Positions 48,201 through 57,193 of a stretch of 64,000 nt of DNA are shown one piece after another. Each line of letters starts with the position of its first letter. Positions within the stretch are counted from its first letter, which is position 1. Below the pieces are notes generated by a model. That model did not search any database. It had not been told where the DNA came from and was given only the letters and a program-made list of their open reading frames with translations. The translations under genes were made by a program, and so were the position numbers. Location of the stretch: contig NZ_JACHOS010000005.1 of the NCBI RefSeq assembly GCF_014199985.1, forward strand, positions 1 to 64,000. Reading direction: 5' to 3'. Origin of the DNA: Methylorubrum rhodesianum. GTDB lineage: Bacteria > Pseudomonadota > Alphaproteobacteria > Rhizobiales > Beijerinckiaceae.

Positions 48201-49388
48201 ATGGGCACCACCCCCATCTGCCAGATCACGAATGCCGGCATTGTGCGCCCGACGTTTGAGAACGTGCTGGGCTACATGCAGACGGCCTACCGCGGCATCT
48301 ACGGCCAGGACGTCTACCTCGGCGCGGACAGTCAGGACGGGCAGTTCATGGCCCTGCTGGCGAACGCGATCCACGACTGCAACGGGCAGACGGTCGCCGT
48401 CTTCAACGCCTTCTCGCCCTCGACCGCGCAGGGTGAGGGGTTGTCGTCGGTGGTGAAGCTGAACGGCATCCGTCGGAAGTCGGCTACCTACTCGACGGTG
48501 GATCTGCTCATCGTCGGACAGGTCGGCTCGATCGTCTCGGCCGGGGTGGTGCGCGATGCGAACGGCACGGCCTGGAACCTGCCCGACCCGGTCGTGATCC
48601 CGCCTGCCGGGCAGATCACCGTCACGGCCACATGCCAGGTGAAGGGCGCCATCGCGGCGCCGACGAACACCGTCACGATCATCGCGACACCGACGCTCGG
48701 ATGGCAGTCGGTGACGAACCCGAGCCCGGCGGCGCCCGGCCTGCCAGTGGAGACCGATCTGCAGCTTCGCCAGCGGCAGGCGCTCTCGACGGGGCTGCCC
48801 GCCAATACCCCCCTCGACTCCCTGCGCGGGGCGCTGATGGCGGTGACGGGCGTGGCGGCAAGCCGCGTCTACGAGAACGACAGCAACCTGATCGACGCCT
48901 ATGGCGTGCCGGCGCACTCAATCGCAGCGGTAGTGGACGGCGGCGACGTCAATGACATCGCTGGCATCCTGGCGCGCAAGAAGACGCCTGGCGTCGGGCT
49001 CTACGGCGACATCATCGTCCCGGTCACCGATGCCTACGGCGTGCCGCACGACGTCGGCTTCTTTCGCTCGAAGCCGGTGAAGGTCGCCTTTTACATCCCG
49101 ATCCGGGTGTTCCGCGGCTACACGGCCGACACCAAGGCCGCCATCCAGCAGGCCGTGGCGGCTTGGGTCAACGCGCTCGGCATCGGCAATCGGTTGCCGC
49201 TCACCCGCGCTTACGATGCCGCCAACCTGAAGGAATCGCCGATCTCCGCGCCATTCGAGATCGTGCCTGACGGCATGGTGGCGACGCGCGATGGCTTCGC
49301 GCCCGGTGACGCCAGCGACATCGAGGTGGCGTTCTACGAGCGGCTGATCTGCGATCCCGCCGACGTCAACGTCACGGTGATCGGGTGA
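48201..49388 (+). CDS. Baseplate J-like protein
   Basis: 395 residues. FENVLGYMQTAYRGIYGQDVYLGADSQDGQFMALLANAIHDCN, YSTVDLLIVGQVGSIVSAGVV and NDSNLIDAYGVPAHSIAAVVDGGD are typical of gp47/J proteins, the large wedge component. Confidence 0.92.
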   Translation: MGTTPICQITNAGIVRPTFENVLGYMQTAYRGIYGQDVYLGADSQDGQFMALLANAIHDCNGQTVAVFNAFSPSTAQGEGLSSVVKLNGIRRKSATYSTVDLLIVGQVGSIVSAGVVRDANGTAWNLPDPVVIPPAGQITVTATCQVKGAIAAPTNTVTIIATPTLGWQSVTNPSPAAPGLPVETDLQLRQRQALSTGLPANTPLDSLRGALMAVTGVAASRVYENDSNLIDAYGVPAHSIAAVVDGGDVNDIAGILARKKTPGVGLYGDIIVPVTDAYGVPHDVGFFRSKPVKVAFYIPIRVFRGYTADTKAAIQQAVAAWVNALGIGNRLPLTRAYDAANLKESPISAPFEIVPDGMVATRDGFAPGDASDIEVAFYERLICDPADVNVTVIG

Positions 49389-50179
49389 TGGTCACCCTCG
49401 CCGACTACGTCGGCCGGATCACGCCATGGCAATCGGGGCATCCGAAATTCACCGCGACGGTGTCGGGCACGCTGGATCCGGTCGTCGCCGCAAAGGTTGT
49501 CGTCGCCGCGATTCCAGGCGCCTACGATCTTGATACGGCGGTCGGCACGCAACTCGACGTGGATGGCGAGTGGATCGGACCTTCGCGCCGGGTGCCGGTG
49601 CCGATCCCGAACGCATGGTTCGCCTGGGCGACCCCGGGCCGCGGCTGGGGGCAGGGCGTCTGGAAACAGCCTTCGTCGCAGCGTTTCGCGATCTCGCTCC
49701 TCGACGATGAGACCTACCGCCGCCTCCTCAAGGCCGTCGTGCTCGCCAATCGGTGGGACGGTACGGTACCCGGCGCGCAGGAGGTGCTGGACGCCTTCTT
49801 CGTCGACCCCGAGACCTATGTCTTCATCCAGGACAAGGGGCAGGTTCCGTTCCCGCGCACGACCTTCGCTTGGGCCACGCCCGGCCGCGGCTGGGGGCAG
49901 GGCTCATGGCGCGCCGATGGCATCCGTAAGCCGAACATCGGCACCGTCAACGTCGCGATGAGTATCTGCGTCGCCGGCAAGATCCCGCCGCCGATCCTCC
50001 TTGGGCTTCTTGGGCAGAACGCGCTCCGCCTGAAACCGGCCGGTGTCGATCTGGCTTACCGGATCACTTCCGTTGACCGGAAGCCGATCTTCGGATTCGG
50101 CGTGCAGAACAAGTACATTTCCGGCTGGGGCAAGGGCGCGTGGGCCGTCTCGCCGGAATATCTGCTGAACAAAGCTTGA
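49388..50179 (+). CDS. DUF2612 baseplate protein with internal repeat
   Basis: 263 residues from ATG 49388. VVAAIPGAYDLDTAVGTQLDVDGEWIGPSRRV, FAISLLDDETYRRLLKAVVLANRWDGTVPGAQE are DUF2612. The motif FAWATPGRGWGQG occurs twice (near 49620 and 49866) and a looser form (ISGWGKGAWA) ends the protein; the two copies share a 21-bp exact DNA repeat (49637-49657 and 49883-49903), 82 codons apart. Confidence 0.88.
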   Translation: MVTLADYVGRITPWQSGHPKFTATVSGTLDPVVAAKVVVAAIPGAYDLDTAVGTQLDVDGEWIGPSRRVPVPIPNAWFAWATPGRGWGQGVWKQPSSQRFAISLLDDETYRRLLKAVVLANRWDGTVPGAQEVLDAFFVDPETYVFIQDKGQVPFPRTTFAWATPGRGWGQGSWRADGIRKPNIGTVNVAMSICVAGKIPPPILLGLLGQNALRLKPAGVDLAYRITSVDRKPIFGFGVQNKYISGWGKGAWAVSPEYLLNKA

Positions 50180-50210
50180 GGCTCGGCCTCCCCTAACCTG
50201 CAGGCAAGCA

Positions 50211-51395
50211 ATGGCTGGTCAGAACGACTTCTACCCGTGGGCCACGGGTGCGGGAGCGAACGTCTATACCATCGGCAGCTACGCGGCGAACGCCGCACGG
50301 CAGACTGGCGTCGTCGAAGGCGAGGCTGATCCTCTGCTGGCCAACAACGCGTGGCGGCAGGGTAGCGTCTTCGCCTCCATGCTCGGCGACTTCATCGCAG
50401 CGCAGAATTACGACGCGCGTGACAACGGCGATCTCGCCGCGCTGCGCACCAACTTTCAGGCCGCGCTCGGTCAGTTTGTTGGATCGAGCGTGGTGCCCAG
50501 CGCGCAGCGCGTCCACTACGGCATCGACACCGGCTCGCAGAACAACATCGTCGCCGACGTCGCCCCGAACATCGCCTCCTACGAAGCAGGCTCGCTCCAT
50601 CTGATCCGCGTGCTGTTTGCTCCGAGCGGGCCGGTGGTCGCGAATTTGGATGGCCAGGGCGCCCGCGCCGTGGTTCGGTCGGACGGGACGCAGATCCAGG
50701 CCGGCGACTGGGGCGCAAGCGACGTCCTGCTCATGACGGACGACGGCTCGGTTCTTCGAGTGCAGGGCATCCGGTCTTCAAACCTGCCGGCCCGGCGGCT
50801 CTCCTCCTACACCTCCGCCGGGAGCTACACGTTCAACGTCCCTGCGGGTGTGTTCTGGATCTTCGCCGAATGCGTGGGTGCCGGCGGCGGCGGCGGGGGT
50901 GGCGGCGGCGGCGTGACATGGTCGTCGGGCGGTGGCGGCTCCGGTGGTTATGCGGCCGGCTGGTTCCGCGTCACGCCGGGCGACGTCATCAACCTCGTCG
51001 TTGGCGCCAAGGGTATCGGTGCGAACAATGCGGCGGATGCCGTAGCCACGACGGGCGGCACAACGTCAGTCGGATCCCTGATGCAGGCTTCTGGTGGCGC
51101 GGGTGGGCGCGGCGGCCCCAGCGCTTCGCCCGGCGGCACTCCGGGCGTGGGGCTCGGCGGCCAGCGAAACCTCTACGGGTCCAATGGCGGCGACGGCAAT
51201 CCGGTGCGCAACGATGCTCAGGGTGGCCAAGGAGCGGCCTCTGCCTTCGGTGGTGGCGGCCGGACCGCGACCCGCAACCTCAATGGTGTGCTGGACGGTC
51301 TGGCGCCCGGTTCGGGCGGCGGCGGCATCTGGTTCATCAACGAGGCTCAGGTCGGCGGCAACGGCGCCGATGGCGCCATCTTCATCCAGTACTGA
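50211..51395 (+). CDS. Tail fibre with glycine-rich C-terminal domain
   Basis: 394 residues. The N-terminal 110 residues (GQNDFYPWATGAGANVYTIGSYAANAARQTG, FASMLGDFIAAQNYDARDNGDL) attach to the baseplate. From residue 225 a glycine-rich domain with repeated GGGG segments (GAGGGGGGGGGGVTW, GGAGGRGGPSASPGG) resembles Gly-rich receptor-binding tips. Probably determines host binding together with the tailspike. Confidence 0.82.
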   Translation: MAGQNDFYPWATGAGANVYTIGSYAANAARQTGVVEGEADPLLANNAWRQGSVFASMLGDFIAAQNYDARDNGDLAALRTNFQAALGQFVGSSVVPSAQRVHYGIDTGSQNNIVADVAPNIASYEAGSLHLIRVLFAPSGPVVANLDGQGARAVVRSDGTQIQAGDWGASDVLLMTDDGSVLRVQGIRSSNLPARRLSSYTSAGSYTFNVPAGVFWIFAECVGAGGGGGGGGGGVTWSSGGGGSGGYAAGWFRVTPGDVINLVVGAKGIGANNAADAVATTGGTTSVGSLMQASGGAGGRGGPSASPGGTPGVGLGGQRNLYGSNGGDGNPVRNDAQGGQGAASAFGGGGRTATRNLNGVLDGLAPGSGGGGIWFINEAQVGGNGADGAIFIQY

Positions 51396-51409
51396 TCGGG
51401 GCCTTCGAG

Positions 51410-51835
51410 ATGCAGACCTTCGCACACGTGGTGGATGGGACGGTTCGCGAGATCCTGTCGGTGGAGGACGGCCTGAAGCCGGGCGAGGACATCTTCCTTC
51501 CGGAGTTCGCGACGCAACTCGTGGCCTGCGGCGATGGCGTGGCCGAAGGCGATCTCTACGCCAAGGGGCGGTTCAAAAAGCCCCCGGCCCAGCCCGAGCC
51601 GGTCCCGCCGAGCATCAGCGCGGCACAGGCCAAGATCCAGCTGCGTCGCTCCGGCCTGCGCGAACGGGTCGAGGCGAAGATTGCCGAGGCGGACGACGAG
51701 GTGAAGGATTGGTATGCGCTGGCCGGGGTTTGGGAGCGAGGGAACACCTACGTCACCCAGATCGGCCAACTGCTCGACCTCGATGACAGCGCCATCGACG
51801 ATCTGTTCCGCCAAGCGCTGAAGATCTCGGGCTGA
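51410..51835 (+). CDS. Fibre-associated/assembly protein
   Basis: 141 residues from ATG 51410. TFAHVVDGTVREILSVEDGLKPGEDIFLPEF then a proline hinge and PPSISAAQAKIQLRRSGLRERVEAKIAEAD, VTQIGQLLDLDDSAIDDLFRQAL. This split build is that of small proteins following fibre genes and thought to help fibre folding. Confidence 0.7.
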   Translation: MQTFAHVVDGTVREILSVEDGLKPGEDIFLPEFATQLVACGDGVAEGDLYAKGRFKKPPAQPEPVPPSISAAQAKIQLRRSGLRERVEAKIAEADDEVKDWYALAGVWERGNTYVTQIGQLLDLDDSAIDDLFRQALKISG

Positions 51836-51843
51836 TCCGCGCC

Positions 51844-52524
51844 GTGGCAAGCCAGATCCTCAACATCATCCCGCGCAGGCAGGATTTCGAGATCGGCACC
51901 AACGAGGACTGGGTCGACGGCTTCGCCTTCGTGGTCGCCAGCAATCCGGTGGAGGTCGCCGACCCGACTAACAAGGGCAATGGCACGGTCGGCGTTGTTA
52001 CGGTGCAGCCCTATGCTCCCCTTGGCACGTACCGGGTAGTCATCACCGATATCGAAGCCGGAGCGACCTTCTATTCGCTCTCGCTGCTCCAGGTGGGCGG
52101 AGGGGCATCCGACTTGGCCCGCGGCGTGGTGGGGGCTCCGTTGGCCGTCAACGGGATCAGCCTGACGGTGAAGCAGGGCACGACAGCGTTCGCGGTCGAT
52201 GACGGCTTTTCCCTTTCCGTGCTGGGCGTCTTGCAGGACATCTCCGGCATCCGCTTCGACATGCAACTGCGCCGCTCATTGGGCACGGCCTCAGATTATC
52301 CGGCCACCGTGATCCTGTCGGCCTCGACCGCCGCTCTGCCGATTCCGTCACTCGTGAACTCGGGTGCCGGCGGCACCGTCAACATCGCGCTTCCGGCCGC
52401 CACGATGCGCGGCGTCGCGCCTGCCCTCTACGACTACGACCTGATCGCTCGCGAGGGCAGCGTCACTCGTCGCGTTTTCAGCGGCACGGCGAATATCGTG
52501 CCCGGTGTGACGCGGGTCGCCTGA
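51844..52524 (+). CDS. Tail/baseplate protein with inserted Ig-like decoration module
   Basis: 226 residues from GTG 51844. The flanks (QDFEIGTNEDWVDGFAF and ISGIRFDMQLRRS) belong together in related phage proteins. Residues 44-125 (KGNGTVGVVTVQPYAPLGTY, FYSLSLLQVGGGASDLARGVVGAP, VKQGTTAFAVDDGFSL) look like the 'G-N-G-T...G-x-Y-x-V...A-T-D-F-x-V-G-D' module found in phage surface proteins. So a movable domain seems to sit inside the protein. Confidence 0.6.
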   Translation: MASQILNIIPRRQDFEIGTNEDWVDGFAFVVASNPVEVADPTNKGNGTVGVVTVQPYAPLGTYRVVITDIEAGATFYSLSLLQVGGGASDLARGVVGAPLAVNGISLTVKQGTTAFAVDDGFSLSVLGVLQDISGIRFDMQLRRSLGTASDYPATVILSASTAALPIPSLVNSGAGGTVNIALPAATMRGVAPALYDYDLIAREGSVTRRVFSGTANIVPGVTRVA

Positions 52525-52602
52525 TCCCCGACCAACCCCCCACCTCCATCCGTCGCGTCGAGGCGTTCCGCCTCCGCGCCCATCTGTGTCGTGGAATCCT
52601 GC

Positions 52603-54933
52603 ATGGCTATCATCGGAAGCACGGCGCCCGCGCCGTCCGCCATCTATGTGCCCGGCATCGGCACGCCCGGCCGCGACGGGGCAGATGGCGCGGATGGCAG
52701 AGATGGCCGCGACGGGCGTGACGGGTCGCCGGGTCAGGGCGTCATCTTCACCCGCACGGCTGGGGTCGGCATCCCGGCCTGGAGGGCGCTTGTCGCCAAC
52801 GACGATGGCTCGGTAACCCCCGCCGATCCGTCAAACACCGCGCATAGGGGGCGGGTCATCGGCATTACGGCGCGTGGCGCTTCTGCAGGGCTTCAGGCAT
52901 CGATTCAGAATGCCGGCGACCTTCGCGGACCTGATGGCGGGTTCGCAGCCGGGACGCCCCTTTTCGTCGGGGCGGGAGGCAGCCTCACACCCACTGCCCC
53001 GACCTCTGGCTGGAGCCAGGTCGTTGCAACAGCCGTGTCGTCGAGCCAGATCGTGGTCGCTCTGGGGGAGGCGGAGGTCATCTCCAGCGATGGCACCGCG
53101 CTGGTCGTGCCGACCGGCTTTGCGTCGGCTGCTACCCCCGACGATGTCGCAGCCGGTGAGGACCCGAGCAAGTTCGTCACGCCGCCTGCTCTGGCTCCGG
53201 TGCTGTCAGAGAAGGTGGGTCGCACCGAAGGGCTGAAGGCCGCCCTGCCGTTCACGGCCCCGAGCATTCTGCGACCGTTGCCCGATTGGATCGCCGATCT
53301 AATGAAGCGCGGCGCTAGTCTGCGAGCCCTTGGCTTTGTCGGCGACGGTGGCTCACATCCGTTGTCGGAGCGCTTTGGCGTTGGGGCTGCTGGTTTGGCG
53401 GCGGCCAAGGCGGTGTTCCCCCGCGCGACTTCCCTTTCGGAAGAAATCGACGGACACGCGATCCAGAAATTCATTGATGAGCATCATGCCCGATCGCTGA
53501 ACAACGACCCGCTCGTCGTGGAACTTCCCGATGGTTCCTACGGCGTAAGCTCAATCACGATTTTCACCGGCAAGGTCGCAACCACCGTTCGAGGCAACAA
53601 CTCTTACATCACGTGGACCAAGCCCGGCATTGATGGCTGGGTGCATGGTACGGTCGCCTCTGGCTATCAGGCCCTTCCCGGCGCCCGCTTCGAGATGAAG
53701 GGGGTCAATCTGTGCTGCGCTGGAGTCTGCGGCACGGCCCTAACCGTTGAGCAAGACCCGACGACCGGCGGGTTCTGCATGGACACGGTTCGGATTGTCG
53801 GATCTGGCAATTCCCTCACCAACTATTGGGGGCGTGCCGTCGCTGGCACCGGAACAGGCAACCTGCGCTGGGAAGGTGTTGAGATCGTTGGAAGCCTGGG
53901 CGGCGACCTCATGACCAAGGGCGATGGCGTCTATATGACGTTCGACAAAGAGAAGTTCGGAGACGTACAAGGCGCCTTCTTCTTCCGCTTCAACAACTGC
54001 GATATTTCGTGGTACAAAAACGGAATCAACTTCCTCGCCAAAAAGACGATGGAAGGAATATATATCAAGCAGTGCAATATTAACTCGTGCCTTCAGGCTG
54101 TAAAGTTCCACAATACGACCATGGACAACGGCGGCGGCTATCCCTCGCCAGAATTGTTCATAATCGACAATCAGATCGAGTGCTACGGAACATATTTCGA
54201 CTTTAAGGCTGTCCAGAACGTCAAGATCAAAGGAAACCTGTTCATCGTCAACGCTGCCCGCCCTGGCGTTGCCGATCCCGGTGCCTTCTTGTGGGACTGG
54301 CTCACATGCGGGATCGGATGCGCTGACATCAGTGTCTTCGATAACGATTTCACGTTCGTAAAAGACAGCTTTCCGCGCTACATCTTCAACGTTGACGCCC
54401 CCGGCGTCCTGAACATCAATATCTACGAAAACAAGTTTTCCTGGGTCGAGACCGCTCGGCCGGGTGCCGGAATCATAAACTTCGGTGACGCCGGGAATGC
54501 GAAGAAGAACGTCCGAGAGTACAACAACAACGGATTGGCGAACTATTTCTGGTCTGTCGTCAACGGCACAGGAAAGCGATCCAATGGCTGCTTTTCCGAA
54601 GCTGCCATAGTCTCTGCGCTCAACGGCGCTGGAAATGGCGATGAACTGATTGAAATCAATCACGAGACCGGCGCCGCGACTGTCGTCGGTACGCGGTCCG
54701 GCGTGCCGACACAGATTGCGGATCAGAGATTCCTCTATGCCGATATTCCGTCAGGTACGCTCTCCGCCCCTCCGCTCAAGCTGTTGGCGTCATGGGGGGA
54801 CGACTTCGGCGTCCAGCAGGGCGAGGTGCCTGTCCCTTCGCTCGCTCAGTCCACAGCGACGCGGCTGGCCATAAAGCTCATCGGCTACTCTGGGACCGTC
54901 GCTCGACGTGTTTCGTTCGTGGTGACGAGTTGA
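52603..54933 (+). CDS. Tailspike: collagen-like stalk plus parallel beta-helix
   Basis: 776 residues from ATG 52603. Residues 20-46 are nine collagen-like G-x-y triplets (GRDGADGADGRDG...). A cement-like module follows (GIPAWRALVANDDGSVTPAD... RGRVIGITARGASAG). From about residue 250 (GDGGSHPLSERFG, then IQKFIDEHHARS) to 640 the sequence is of the pectate-lyase/tailspike beta-helix type, likely binding or cutting surface polysaccharide. Bases 54000-54560 are clearly richer in A/T codons than the rest of the operon, suggesting acquisition from elsewhere. Confidence 0.82.
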   Translation: MAIIGSTAPAPSAIYVPGIGTPGRDGADGADGRDGRDGRDGSPGQGVIFTRTAGVGIPAWRALVANDDGSVTPADPSNTAHRGRVIGITARGASAGLQASIQNAGDLRGPDGGFAAGTPLFVGAGGSLTPTAPTSGWSQVVATAVSSSQIVVALGEAEVISSDGTALVVPTGFASAATPDDVAAGEDPSKFVTPPALAPVLSEKVGRTEGLKAALPFTAPSILRPLPDWIADLMKRGASLRALGFVGDGGSHPLSERFGVGAAGLAAAKAVFPRATSLSEEIDGHAIQKFIDEHHARSLNNDPLVVELPDGSYGVSSITIFTGKVATTVRGNNSYITWTKPGIDGWVHGTVASGYQALPGARFEMKGVNLCCAGVCGTALTVEQDPTTGGFCMDTVRIVGSGNSLTNYWGRAVAGTGTGNLRWEGVEIVGSLGGDLMTKGDGVYMTFDKEKFGDVQGAFFFRFNNCDISWYKNGINFLAKKTMEGIYIKQCNINSCLQAVKFHNTTMDNGGGYPSPELFIIDNQIECYGTYFDFKAVQNVKIKGNLFIVNAARPGVADPGAFLWDWLTCGIGCADISVFDNDFTFVKDSFPRYIFNVDAPGVLNINIYENKFSWVETARPGAGIINFGDAGNAKKNVREYNNNGLANYFWSVVNGTGKRSNGCFSEAAIVSALNGAGNGDELIEINHETGAATVVGTRSGVPTQIADQRFLYADIPSGTLSAPPLKLLASWGDDFGVQQGEVPVPSLAQSTATRLAIKLIGYSGTVARRVSFVVTS

Positions 54934-55047
54934 TCGCCGCGCCCCGTTCCGACAGCGGGGCGCGCGCCTACCGTCCGATCGTTTCTCTCCGTTCGGAGCG
55001 AGCGTCTGCTTTTCAGCATCGAATTCAACTGACAGCAAGGCATCCAC

Positions 55048-55512
55048 ATGCCCTCTGATGACTTTACGTTCTCCACGAGGGTGGGGGGTGTCCCGACCGC
55101 TATGCGCCCTGGCGACGCACGGGTGGGCTCGGCGCTTGCCGCAGCGCCTGTGCCGGACGGGCACGGCGGTGTTAGGACCGTCGGCGCCGCCCTCGCCGCG
55201 GCAGCGCAGCGCGGGCATACCACCGTATCCGACGCTGACTATCAGTGCCTTTCCACAGATGTGCAGGTTGGCATGGTATCGCTGACCGCTGCCCGCACGG
55301 TTTCCCTTCCTGACGTAGACACATTTCCGCTCGGCCAGGATCTTGTGATCGCCGACGAGAGTGGGGCCTGCTCTGAATCGCTCACTATCACGATAATTCC
55401 CGGCTCGGGCACTGGTGACACGATCGCTGGAGACGGCTCGATCGTCCTCACTAGCCCCTATCAGGCCGTCCGCTTCCGCCGCGGCGCCGCCAACCTGTGG
55501 ATTCGCCTGTAA
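55048..55512 (+). CDS. Tail-associated beta-sheet protein
   Basis: 154 residues. TVSDADYQCLSTDVQVGMVSLTAARTVSLPDVDTFPLGQDLVIADESGAC, GDTIAGDGSIVLTSPYQAVRF is the small beta domain often found as the tip of phage fibres. The 114 bases before it hold a 9-bp GC hairpin (54938-54964). Confidence 0.7.
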   Translation: MPSDDFTFSTRVGGVPTAMRPGDARVGSALAAAPVPDGHGGVRTVGAALAAAAQRGHTTVSDADYQCLSTDVQVGMVSLTAARTVSLPDVDTFPLGQDLVIADESGACSESLTITIIPGSGTGDTIAGDGSIVLTSPYQAVRFRRGAANLWIRL

Positions 55513-55721
55513 TGAAGCGCTTCCTCGCCCCTCTCCTCGCCCTGGTGGCTCTGGGCGCGCCCGCGCTCGCGCAGACCCGTGCCCTGCCGCCCGGTGAGAT
55601 CCGTGCCAACGGCGACATCACGTTCGGCAACACGCTCAAGCTCGGCCGGCGCGAGGGCACCAGCATTGGGAGAGCGGGATACCTCGCCACGTCGTGGCGG
55701 CCATCGTTGCATGGGAGGTGA
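55512..55721 (+). CDS. Small exported protein
   Basis: 69 residues from ATG 55512 (TAATG overlap). A signal peptide (KRFLAPLLALVALGAPALAQ) and a short mature part ITFGNTLKLGRREGTSIGRAGYLA, which resembles the end of phage tail proteins. A further 18-codon frame (55721-55777) overlaps its stop. Last gene before the late terminator. Confidence 0.5.
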   Translation: MKRFLAPLLALVALGAPALAQTRALPPGEIRANGDITFGNTLKLGRREGTSIGRAGYLATSWRPSLHGR

Positions 55722-55786
55722 TGACGCCTGACCAGCGTGAGGAATGGCTAGCAGTAGTAGAAAAGGATGCGCCCTAAGCGCATCTC

Positions 55787-55819
55787 AGCCCGCTCGGCAC
55801 CCGCCGCAGCGGGCTTTTT
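55787..55819 (+). terminator. Rho-independent terminator of the late operon
   Basis: AGCCCGCT (55787-55794) pairs with AGCGGGCT (55808-55815), followed by TTTTT. Located after the last rightward gene and before the leftward accessory operon. Confidence 0.85.
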
Positions 55820-55928
55820 CGTGCCCGAAAGCTTGGCGCTAGAACGCTCCCGACTCACTCGCGCAAGCCATTGCGATCGATAGTGTTTTGGCCGAAATTC
55901 ATGCCAAAAACGCCGTTCCGACTCTATG

Positions 55929-56147
55929 CTAGCTATCCTCATCCGCCACGAACCAAGCCGCCAGGAACTCCGCGGCTCGCTCTTTCGACATCTGCCGGCC
56001 CATAAACGCCCCTTGCTCGTCAATCACGAACCACAGGCCAGGATGCTCCTTGTCCTCGGAGATGGTGCCGGCGGTGTGTGTCCCGACCTTCACGACGAAG
56101 TGGCCATCTGAGGGCTCGACGGTGTGGTCGGGGATGGTGGGCTTCAT
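55929..56147 (-). CDS. Small hypothetical phage protein
   Basis: 72 residues, last gene of the leftward accessory operon. GHFVVKVGTHTAGTISEDKEHPGLWFVIDEQGAFMG then SKERAAEFLAAWF: strand-rich, with a final helix. The pattern is common in proteobacterial prophages; role unknown. Confidence 0.65.
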   Translation of the reverse strand: MKPTIPDHTVEPSDGHFVVKVGTHTAGTISEDKEHPGLWFVIDEQGAFMGRQMSKERAAEFLAAWFVADEDS

Positions 56148-56156
56148 GCGGGGAGG

Positions 56157-56393
56157 TTAGCGCGGGGCGGTGGGCTCGCCGAGGGCCGCTCGGCCGGCAT
56201 CAGTGGCCCGCCAGCCGCCGTCTTTGTGCGCCACGAGGCCCATGTCTCGCAGCTTGCGGAATGAGCGATAGTCGTAGCGGATCGGAGCCATGCCGTACCC
56301 ACCGACCCGATAGTAGTCATTCCCTGTCTCTGAAATCACATGCTTCTCGGCTTCGCGCAAAAGGGCGACCTGTCGTTCGGTGAGCTTTGGCAT
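56157..56393 (-). CDS. Winged-helix-like small protein
   Basis: 78 residues. LTERQVALLREAEKHVI..., YRSFRKLRDMGLVAHKDGGWRATDAGRAAL has the helix-turn-helix plus wing and the 'T-x-A-G-R-A-A-L' ending seen in the gene at 3546-3860. Confidence 0.6.
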   Translation of the reverse strand: MPKLTERQVALLREAEKHVISETGNDYYRVGGYGMAPIRYDYRSFRKLRDMGLVAHKDGGWRATDAGRAALGEPTAPR

Positions 56394-56435
56394 TGTCCTC
56401 TCCTATCCTTCTGTCTCGGAAGCGGTGGGGCGGGG

Positions 56436-56666
56436 TCAGCCCTCAACCGCAAGCGCGGCCTTCAACGCCGCTCGCATCGCGTGCTCGTGTAGAGCGTTAT
56501 CGGCCGTGAACGAGCCGGGATACGCCTGTACTTCCGTCCACTGGCCGGGGTGATCCTCTCGCCCGACCCATGCGCAAGCGCCTTCAGGCCGCCGGCTGTC
56601 GAACCCGGTTCCCCACTTGCCGTATTCGGTCATCGCTGCCGCGAGCTTCGCCTCAAAATCGATCAT
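56436..56666 (-). CDS. Small hypothetical protein
   Basis: 76 residues from ATG 56666 with GAGGAGG upstream. IDFEAKLAAAMTEYGKWGTGFDSRR, then NALHEHAMRAALKAAL. No family recognised; ribosome site and codon use support expression. Confidence 0.55.
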   Translation of the reverse strand: MIDFEAKLAAAMTEYGKWGTGFDSRRPEGACAWVGREDHPGQWTEVQAYPGSFTADNALHEHAMRAALKAALAVEG

Positions 56667-56719
56667 CCCCACCTCCTCAAAACTCCAGGCTCTCCAGCCG
56701 TTCGATCTGCCGGCGAAGG

Positions 56720-56950
56720 CTAGACCTCGTAGCCCTTCAGGTCTTCGTGGCACCGGATCATCGCCACGACATCGCCCTCAGCCAGCGCCCGAGCCGCAAC
56801 ATCAAGGGACTGGCGCATCATGCCGGCCGCGAGGTAGCCCATCGGCACGGCGTCGTAGAGCGGGATGAGTTCCCGCACTCGCGCCATCTCACGGGGCAGG
56901 GCGTCGCCAAGGGTATCGGTCTTCTCGCTCATCATGCCCTCCGTCGTCAT
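56720..56950 (-). CDS. Small helical protein
   Basis: 76 residues from ATG 56950 (ATGA overlap), though ATG 56932 has the better ribosome site (GGAGGG). ALPREMARVRELIPLYDAVPMGYLAAGMMRQSLDVAARAL, then VVAMIRCHEDLKGYEV. This helix pair is frequent in phages of Alphaproteobacteria; function unknown. Confidence 0.6.
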   Translation of the reverse strand: MTTEGMMSEKTDTLGDALPREMARVRELIPLYDAVPMGYLAAGMMRQSLDVAARALAEGDVVAMIRCHEDLKGYEV

Positions 56951-57150
56951 GGGGTAGACTGCTTTTCGTCGTGCAGCCTCTTGAGCCAAGCACTTGCCGC
57001 CTTGAGCGTTCGGAAGCCCTGGCGTTGATCGTGGGCCGAAGATGCGAACCAACGCTCGGCCGGCTTATTGCCCGCGAACTTTTGCACAGTTCCGAGCCGG
57101 GTCCGATCGGGGTCATCAGGCGGCAGATCAAAGATTCCGTACTGGTCCAT
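56947..57150 (-). CDS. Small hypothetical protein
   Basis: 67 residues. PPDDPDRTRLGTVQKFAGNKPAERWFASS then GFRTLKAASAWLKRLHDEKQS. GAGGAGAA lies upstream of ATG 57150. No family recognised. Confidence 0.55.
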   Translation of the reverse strand: MDQYGIFDLPPDDPDRTRLGTVQKFAGNKPAERWFASSAHDQRQGFRTLKAASAWLKRLHDEKQSTP

Positions 57151-57193
57151 GCTCAGTTCTCCTCAAATCTTTTCGAAAAGAATGCCTCGCTCA

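Noticed and set aside
54938..54964. 9-bp GC hairpin after the tailspike gene
   Set aside because: No T tract follows, and the next gene continues on the same strand; may be a structural leftover or attenuator.
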